The notes below the pieces were generated by a model. It was not told the DNA's origin and searched no databases. It saw only the letters and a list, made by a program, of their open reading frames with translations. DNA of 10,309 bases, taken from an uncultured Clostridia bacterium. GTDB lineage: Bacteria > Bacillota > Clostridia > TANB77 > CAG-508. This document shows, piece by piece, positions 5,594 through 10,309 of this stretch. The position numbers and the translations under genes are program-made. The stretch lies in NCBI GenBank assembly GCA_947629805.1, contig CANRFE010000040.1, forward strand, positions 1-10,309, read 5' to 3'. Each line of letters starts with the position of its first letter. The first letter of the stretch is position 1.

Positions 5594-6970
5594 TTATTTT
5601 TGCTCTTCTTGTATTTTTCTTTTTACTTGTTCTTTTATTTCATTTTTTAAGTCCATCGCATATAAATCATGTAAAATAAAAACTTTCTCAATTCCTTCTA
5701 AATTTAATTTTTCTGTTAAGGATAATTCCTCTCTTTGACAAACAACCTTTTCCATTTCAATTTCTGCCATTTCTAGTCTTACTTTTGTATCTAAATATCT
5801 TGCACCTGCTGTTAAAATTTGCTTAATGGATTCGTCTTTTAAAAATTCAAAATCGGTATCATAATGCCATGCTGTATTTTCCGATCCATTTGCTGCATCG
5901 TGTAAATCGTCTAATAAAAGATATACTGCTTTGTTTCCACTTTCTTTTCTTACATAATCAAAAGCTCTAGAACAAGCAATAGGGTTCATTCCCTTAGCCA
6001 GTTGCGTAATGACTTCTATGTTTCCAACTTTTTCTTTACTAAATCGTGTATCTACTATTTTTTGCTTACTTAAAACAGGATTGATTTGTTCTTGTTTCAA
6101 GCCCAATTCTTGTAAAAGGGTAATTGTTGCTAACATATTATAAATATTAATAATGTTATCCTGAATTAAATCATATTGTTCCTCTTTTTCTTGATGCTTT
6201 ATGGTCATAGTTTTATTTTCAAAATCTATCTTTGTTACTTCATAATCTATCTTAGGAGACTTAAAATCACATTTTGTACAATGTGCTCGTCCTATATGAT
6301 TATAACGTACAAAATCATATTCTAATTTACTATCACATTTTGGACATACAATAATATCTCTTGCTATATTTTGACAAGTATCGGTATCGGTTGGTAGCCT
6401 ATCTATTCCAAAATAAACACGTTTATTCTCAGGGCTTAAATTGCTAACAATTAAATCGTCTCCATTTAAAATAAGCTTCGTTTCTTTTGGAATATTGCTA
6501 CTTAACATATTCGAAATAAATTCTGTATGGGCGTTTCGCATTAAAGAATCGCGAAAAAGATTGGTACAAATTAAATAAGTTGGCTTTACATATGGGTACA
6601 CACGAATAGAACTTCTTTCGTCAATTTCAAATACAGCTAAGTCCTTTTTTGGTTTTCCAGATAGCTTTGCCCCTTTAATAAAGGTAGAAGCAATACCAGA
6701 ATTCGTATTAGAACCTAATTGATTATCCATAAAATCATAACCATTTTCTTTTAAGCAATTTTCAATCATATTACATACGGTAGTTTTTCCATTTGTTCCT
6801 GTTACAGCTATAATCGTTTTTGGTTTTCCAATTTTCTCTAAAAAATCTGGGCATAAAGTAATGGCAAGTTTTCCTGGAAATTGCGTGGCATCTCTTTTTA
6901 TCATTTTTAAGGCTATAATAGAAATTTTGGCTAGATAAAAGGCAAAATAAAATGCAATCTTTTTTTTCAT
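5594..6970 (-). CDS. murT: MurT-like Mur ligase family protein (lipid II amidation type)
   Basis: A 458-residue ATP-dependent Mur ligase homologue, first gene of the murT-gatD unit. MurT normally activates the D-Glu carboxyl of lipid II so that ammonia from GatD turns it into D-isoglutamine. Seen: a hydrophobic N-terminal stretch (5-22), the P-loop VTGTNGKTT (56-64), FEIDERSS (114-121), TNLFRDSLMR (136-145), LNGDD (168-172), a MurT-type zinc ribbon with CPKC (209-212) and CTKC (231-234), NIYNML (275-280) and a C-terminal DUF1727-like domain (about 315-450). Length is near that of known MurT. In the C-terminal domain the usual D-G-x-D-x-S-W-x-W-D reads NGSENTAWHYD, so Asn365 appears to replace the Asp thought to complete the GatD triad, and the usual T-Y-T-A is DLYA (435-438). 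AGGAG lies 6 bases before the ATG. It has its own promoter at about 7000-7025. Confidence 0.9.
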   Translation of the reverse strand: MKKKIAFYFAFYLAKISIIALKMIKRDATQFPGKLAITLCPDFLEKIGKPKTIIAVTGTNGKTTVCNMIENCLKENGYDFMDNQLGSNTNSGIASTFIKGAKLSGKPKKDLAVFEIDERSSIRVYPYVKPTYLICTNLFRDSLMRNAHTEFISNMLSSNIPKETKLILNGDDLIVSNLSPENKRVYFGIDRLPTDTDTCQNIARDIIVCPKCDSKLEYDFVRYNHIGRAHCTKCDFKSPKIDYEVTKIDFENKTMTIKHQEKEEQYDLIQDNIINIYNMLATITLLQELGLKQEQINPVLSKQKIVDTRFSKEKVGNIEVITQLAKGMNPIACSRAFDYVRKESGNKAVYLLLDDLHDAANGSENTAWHYDTDFEFLKDESIKQILTAGARYLDTKVRLEMAEIEMEKVVCQREELSLTEKLNLEGIEKVFILHDLYAMDLKNEIKEQVKRKIQEEQK

Positions 6971-6996
6971 TGTTTCTCCTCTTTTTCTTTTTTGTT

Positions 6997-7025
6997 ATTT
7001 TATCGTTTCTTAGACATTTTAGCAA
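6997..7025 (-). promoter_or_regulatory. Sigma-A promoter of murT-gatD
   Basis: On the minus strand TTGCTA (7020-7025), a 17-base spacer and TAAAAT (6997-7002) are seen, matching the consensus at four and five of six positions. The start point would be near 6990, leaving about 20 bases of leader with the AGGAG site. It lies between the upstream terminator and murT. Confidence 0.65.
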
Positions 7026-7077
7026 TAGGATTTCCTATATTTTTTCTTCTTGTATTTTTTATGCAAAAAAGCAATAG

Positions 7078-7106
7078 AAAAAACCATGTTTTTGCATGGT
7101 TTTTTT
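7078..7106 (-). terminator. Intrinsic terminator after the 85-residue coiled-coil gene
   Basis: AAAAAACCATG (7078-7088) pairs with CATGGTTTTTT (7095-7105) around a 6-base loop, and an outer AATAG/CTATT pair can extend it. On the minus strand the hairpin ends in TTTTTT and lies 9 bases after the stop codon at 7115. It works equally well on paper in both directions. Confidence 0.82.
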
Positions 7107-7114
7107 GCTCTATT

Positions 7115-7372
7115 TTAGAATGGCTCTTCTTTTCGTATGTAACCTTCTAAACGAAATAGGAAGTCTTCTATATTCGACAACCTCATTTCAAATACTTGAT
7201 TTGTCATATCGCTAATTTCGTTATACTCTTGCATTTTCATTAGTTTTTGCATAATTACTTTAAAATTCTTTTGTGTTTGTTCTGACAAATTGGTTTGTTC
7301 TTGTTTTAATTGGTTTAAAAGTTCTTTTATTGCTTCGATTCGGTCATTTGCCAAAGGATTTTTTTCCTCCAT
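7115..7372 (-). CDS. 85-residue coiled-coil protein of unknown function
   Basis: A small soluble protein with no recognised family. Almost the whole length (about 8-80) is predicted by eye to be helical, with heptad-like spacing of Leu, Ile and Met in AIKELLNQLKQEQTNLSEQ and FKVIMQKLMKMQEYNEI, and a last helix RLSNIEDFLFRLEGYIRK. It has no signal peptide, membrane helix or cysteine. It probably forms a coiled-coil dimer or binds a partner. An ATG at 7393 is in frame, but it has no ribosome site and would fall about 5 bases after the predicted transcript start. The ATG at 7372 follows AGAGGTGA at 7 bases and is chosen. The gene has its own near-consensus promoter and terminator, so it forms a single-gene unit between mnmA and murT; nothing in the context gives its role. 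Confidence 0.75.
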   Translation of the reverse strand: MEEKNPLANDRIEAIKELLNQLKQEQTNLSEQTQKNFKVIMQKLMKMQEYNEISDMTNQVFEMRLSNIEDFLFRLEGYIRKEEPF

Positions 7373-7404
7373 ACAATCACCTCTTCCTTGCATTTGGTAA
7401 AATT

Positions 7405-7433
7405 ATTTTAACATTTTCTTTTTTACTTGTCAA
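7405..7433 (-). promoter_or_regulatory. Near-consensus sigma-A promoter of the coiled-coil gene
   Basis: On the minus strand a perfect TTGACA (7428-7433), a 17-base spacer and TAAAAT (7405-7410), with TGT directly before the -10 box. This is the best -35 in the window. The start point is expected near 7398, which supports the downstream ATG at 7372 rather than the one at 7393. Confidence 0.85.
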
Positions 7434-7463
7434 CAGTTTTTACGAAATTTTGTTCTTCTTATT

Positions 7464-8552
7464 TTAGAGAATTTTTCCCCCTCCAAGAACAATATCTCCT
7501 AAATAAAATACGACAGATTGCCCCTTTGTAATAGCTCTTTGTGGCTCTTCAAACACCACATGCGCAATAGCATTTTCCATTGTTAAAATTGCTTTTGCCT
7601 CTTTTGCACGATACCTAATTTTTGCCATAACTTCTATAGGTTTGCTCAAATCTATTGGTAATAAAAAATTACATTCTGTTGCTTGTAATTCTTTTTGGTA
7701 CAAATCTTTTTCTTCTCCTACTACTACCTCCTGTTTGTCTTTGTTTAAGGCAATTACATAGAGTGGTTTTGGATAACTGATTCCTAAGCCTTTTCTTTGC
7801 CCTATGGTGTAATGAATGAGTCCTTCATGGGTACCTAAAATAGTTCCATCTTTTAATACAATGTTTCCTTTTTGGAAAGATTGTGGACTGTTTTTTTGGA
7901 TAAAACCTACATAATTCTTATCTGGAATAAAACATACTTCTTGTGAATCCTTTTTATGTGCTACTTTTAATGCATACTTTTCTGCTAACTTTCTTACTTC
8001 TTCCTTATTTTGAAAACTTTCTAAAGGATACAAAATATGCGGTAATACTTCTTTTGGAATACTATATAAAAAGTAAGTTTGGTCCTTTTGCTTTGCCTGT
8101 GATTTTTTCATGACATATTGGTGGTATTCTGGGCTATATTCTATTTTAGCATAATGTCCTGTTGCTACATACTCACACCCTAATTCTAGTGCTTTTTGAT
8201 AAAAAGCACCAAATTTTAAATAGCGGTTACATTCAATACAAGGATTGGGTGTTTTGCAATTTTCATAACAGTTAATAAAATCTTCTATGACATAATGCGT
8301 AAAATCTTCTTCACAATTTAAGGTATAATGGGGAATTCCTAATTTATCACAAACTCGTTTTGCATCATAGGTTGCAGAAAAAGAACAACAACCTCCTTCT
8401 ATTTCAGGGTTGCACTTATCTTCCCAGAGTTTCATGGTTGCCCCAATTACTTCATACCCCATTTCTTGTAAGACAATGGCAGATACGGAGCTATCTACTC
8501 CTCCACTCATGCCTAACAGTACTTTTTTCTTTTTTCCTTCTAAAAGTGTCAT
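7464..8552 (-). CDS. mnmA: tRNA-specific 2-thiouridylase
   Basis: A 362-residue enzyme that thiolates uridine 34 in the anticodon of Lys, Glu and Gln tRNAs, using ATP and sulfur relayed from a cysteine desulfurase. The N-terminal PP-loop SGGVDSS (16-22) binds ATP. The catalytic pair is Cys105 in TPNPCIECNRYLKFG and Cys207 in DSQEVCFIP. Also seen are ATGHYAK (130-136), KDQTYFLYS (156-164), the HYTIGQRKGLGI motif and the C-terminal beta-barrel ending in GDIVLGGGKIL. Length is normal. AAGGA lies 5 bases before the ATG. The gene starts 53 bases after aspS, and that gap is filled by a hairpin, so expression may depend on read-through from aspS or a promoter inside its 3' end. nifS, about 3.2 kb downstream on the same strand, is a plausible sulfur donor (inference). 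Confidence 0.97.
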   Translation of the reverse strand: MTLLEGKKKKVLLGMSGGVDSSVSAIVLQEMGYEVIGATMKLWEDKCNPEIEGGCCSFSATYDAKRVCDKLGIPHYTLNCEEDFTHYVIEDFINCYENCKTPNPCIECNRYLKFGAFYQKALELGCEYVATGHYAKIEYSPEYHQYVMKKSQAKQKDQTYFLYSIPKEVLPHILYPLESFQNKEEVRKLAEKYALKVAHKKDSQEVCFIPDKNYVGFIQKNSPQSFQKGNIVLKDGTILGTHEGLIHYTIGQRKGLGISYPKPLYVIALNKDKQEVVVGEEKDLYQKELQATECNFLLPIDLSKPIEVMAKIRYRAKEAKAILTMENAIAHVVFEEPQRAITKGQSVVFYLGDIVLGGGKIL

Positions 8553-8566
8553 TTTTCCTTCTTTCT

Positions 8567-8605
8567 AAAAAGATGTGAAATCTTTTTAGCTTTTCACATC
8601 TTTTT
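8567..8605 (-). terminator. Terminator-like hairpin between aspS and mnmA, with a competing stem
   Basis: AAAAAGATGTGAAA (8567-8580) pairs with TTTCACATCTTTTT (8592-8605), a 14-base-pair stem with an 11-base loop, directly after the aspS stop and followed on the minus strand by TTTTT. A second stem, CTAAAAAGA (8565-8573) with TCTTTTTAG (8581-8589), uses part of the same bases, so only one can form. This may allow partial read-through into mnmA. Confidence 0.75.
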
Positions 8606-10309
8606 TTATTCTTCTATTAGTTTTATATGCACTTCTTCTAGCTGCTCTTTTGTTACTTTACTTGGTGCATTCATTAATACATCTCTTGCTTTTTTGTTTT
8701 TAGGGAAAGCAATAATTTCTCTTAAATTGTCTTCGTTCGTAATAAGCATAATCATTCTATCTACTCCTGGTGCTGCTCCTGCATGTGGTGGTGTTCCATA
8801 TTGGAAAGCATTGTACAAAGCTCCAAATCTAGTTTCTACTTCTTTTTCACTATAGCCTGCTATTTCAAAGGCTTTTACCATTAATTCTGGGTCGTGGTTT
8901 CTTACCGCTCCTGATGCCATTTCATAGCCATTACATACGACATCATATTGGTAGGCTAAAATCTCTAATGGATTTTTGGTATTTAGCGCTTCCATTCCTC
9001 CTTGTGGCATAGAAAATGGATTATGATTAAAGTCTATTTTTCCATCTTCTGCTTCTTCATACATTGGAAAGTCCATAATAAAGCAGAATCGATAACAATC
9101 TTTTTCTATTAAATCTAAACGTTTTCCTAATTCAATACGTACGAAACCAGCAATTTTTTGTGCTTTTTCTAGTTTTTCTTCTGCTATAAAGAATAAGCTA
9201 TCTCCTGTTTTTGCACCTAAAGATGTCAAACCTTTTTGTACTTCTTCTGTTACAAATTTAGCAATACCACCTACTGGTCCTTCTTCTTGTAATTTTACCC
9301 ATGCTAAACCTTTTGCACCAGCTTCTTCTTTGGCAAATTCGTCCATACCATCAAAGAATTTTCTTCCTTGCTCTGCTCCTCCTGGTACAATAATAGTTTT
9401 AATTACTTTTCCCTTAAAAATACTGAATTCTGTATTTTTGAAAATTTCGGTTGCATCTTGAATAATAAGTGGATTTCTTAAATCTGGCTTATCAATTCCG
9501 TATTTTTCCATAGCTTCTTTGTATGGAATTTTTATAAATGGCGCTTCGTCTACTTTCCAAGTGGTAAACTCTTTAAAAGTAGAAATGAAAATTTCTTCTA
9601 ATACTGCAAAGACTTCCTCTTGCGTTGCAAAGCTCATTTCAAAGTCCAATTGATAAAATTCCCCTGGTGCTCTATCGGCACGTGGATCTTCGTCTCGAAA
9701 ACATGGAGCAAGTTGAAAATATTTGTTAAAGCCAGAGACCATTAATAACTGTTTAAATTGCTGAGGAGCTTGTGGCAAAGCATAAAATTCCCCTGGATGT
9801 AATCTACTTGGTACCAAAAAGTCTCTTGCCCCTTCTGGAGAAGAATTGGCTAAAATTGGGGTTTGTATTTCTGGAAAGCCCAATTCGTTCATTTTGTCTC
9901 GTAAAAATTTTAAAATTTTAGAACGAAGTAAAATGTTGTTATGAATTTTATCATTTCTTAAATCTAAGAAACGATATTGTAGTCTTAAATCTTCTTTTAC
10001 CGAATCTCTATCTATTTTTTCCGAATTTACTTCAAATGGCAATACATTTTTACATTTTCCAAGCATTGTAATGGTATTGGCTTCTACTTCAATTTCTCCT
10101 GTTGGTATTTTTAAGTTTTTATTTACACGTTCTATAACCTTTCCCTCTACGGATACTACACATTCGGTTACTAATGCATTAGAAATTTCTTTTAATTCTT
10201 CTTTTTCGTTAAGCACAATTTGCGTAATTCCTGTTTCATCTCGTAAGTCAATAAATTTCATAGCACCTAAATTACGAATTCTTTGTACCCAACCTGCTAA
10301 TTTTACCGT
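8606..10309 (-). CDS. aspS: Aspartyl-tRNA synthetase (5' end outside the window)
   Basis: A class II synthetase that charges tRNA-Asp. The open frame continues through the window edge: 16 codons before the first internal ATG (10261) read TVKLAGWVQRIRNLGA, the normal OB-fold start, so this ATG is not the true start and probably 15-25 residues are missing. The visible part is 567 residues. Seen in order: the anticodon-binding OB fold (1-100), motif 1 around GFPEIQTPIL, the flipping loop NSSPEGARDFLVPSR, motif 2 FRDEDPRADRAPGEFYQLDF (starting at 204), the GAD insert with EGPVGGIAKF, and motif 3 GAAPGVDRMIML (512-523). Leu in RNLGA matches the E. coli-type residue linked to tRNA-Asp-specific enzymes, so a discriminating enzyme is likely. 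HPGEFY, PGEFYQ and GAAPGVDR recall alphaproteobacterial-type AspRS. Confidence 0.97.
   Translation of the reverse strand, partial: TVKLAGWVQRIRNLGAMKFIDLRDETGITQIVLNEKEELKEISNALVTECVVSVEGKVIERVNKNLKIPTGEIEVEANTITMLGKCKNVLPFEVNSEKIDRDSVKEDLRLQYRFLDLRNDKIHNNILLRSKILKFLRDKMNELGFPEIQTPILANSSPEGARDFLVPSRLHPGEFYALPQAPQQFKQLLMVSGFNKYFQLAPCFRDEDPRADRAPGEFYQLDFEMSFATQEEVFAVLEEIFISTFKEFTTWKVDEAPFIKIPYKEAMEKYGIDKPDLRNPLIIQDATEIFKNTEFSIFKGKVIKTIIVPGGAEQGRKFFDGMDEFAKEEAGAKGLAWVKLQEEGPVGGIAKFVTEEVQKGLTSLGAKTGDSLFFIAEEKLEKAQKIAGFVRIELGKRLDLIEKDCYRFCFIMDFPMYEEAEDGKIDFNHNPFSMPQGGMEALNTKNPLEILAYQYDVVCNGYEMASGAVRNHDPELMVKAFEIAGYSEKEVETRFGALYNAFQYGTPPHAGAAPGVDRMIMLITNEDNLREIIAFPKNKKARDVLMNAPSKVTKEQLEEVHIKLIEE

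Noticed and set aside
7021..7040. Small ATAGG/CCTAT hairpin upstream of murT
   Set aside because: Only five to six base pairs with a tiny loop, overlapping the promoter region; likely chance.
7373..7393. Seven-residue longer start for the coiled-coil protein
   Set aside because: The upstream ATG has no ribosome site and would lie almost at the predicted transcript start.
10262..10309. Start of aspS at the first internal ATG (10261)
   Set aside because: The frame continues upstream with GWVQRIRNLGA, the conserved OB-fold start, so the gene runs off the window.
1..10309. CRISPR arrays, tRNA/rRNA genes, insertion sequences, phage genes
   Set aside because: No repeated spacers, cloverleaf-type sequence, transposase motif or terminal inverted repeats were seen by eye on either strand.

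Overview
The window is strongly AT-rich and almost all coding runs on the minus strand. It looks like chromosomal DNA from a low-GC Gram-positive bacterium, most likely a member of the Clostridia. The signs are an LPKTG wall-anchored surface protein, a MurT/GatD-type gene pair, clear AGGAGG-like ribosome sites, sigma-A style promoters and T-rich hairpin terminators. There is no phage, transposon, CRISPR, tRNA or rRNA, and no gap over 150 bases without a gene.

Layout, from the right edge in the direction of minus-strand transcription. aspS (aspartyl-tRNA synthetase, 5' end beyond the window) is followed by a hairpin and then mnmA (tRNA 2-thiouridylase). A very good promoter then drives an 85-residue coiled-coil protein of unknown role, closed by a terminator. 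A second promoter drives murT-gatD, a cell-wall precursor amidation-type pair. An extended -10 promoter drives a 110-residue membrane-anchored unknown, closed by a strong terminator. Next comes nifS (cysteine desulfurase), followed without a visible terminator by two half-size TSUP (TauE/SafE) membrane proteins and a 46-residue membrane peptide. A two-way terminator separates this operon from a lone plus-strand gene for an 11-cysteine secreted- or coat-like protein, which diverges from murI (glutamate racemase). murI is followed by the LPKTG surface protein at the left edge.

Two themes connect the genes. The first is cell wall: MurI makes D-glutamate, MurT/GatD family proteins normally amidate that D-glutamate in lipid II, and the LPKTG protein would be attached to peptidoglycan by sortase. 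The second is sulfur and tRNA: NifS can supply persulfide sulfur to MnmA, and nifS sits with TSUP genes, a family often linked to sulfur compounds.

The most striking observation is that the GatD homologue lacks both the catalytic cysteine and the catalytic histidine of the amidotransferase. Its MurT partner also appears to lack the aspartate that completes the shared triad. Other points to check are a sigma-K-like promoter before the cysteine-rich gene, the paired half-transporters with a tiny co-transcribed peptide, and two mutually exclusive hairpins between aspS and mnmA.
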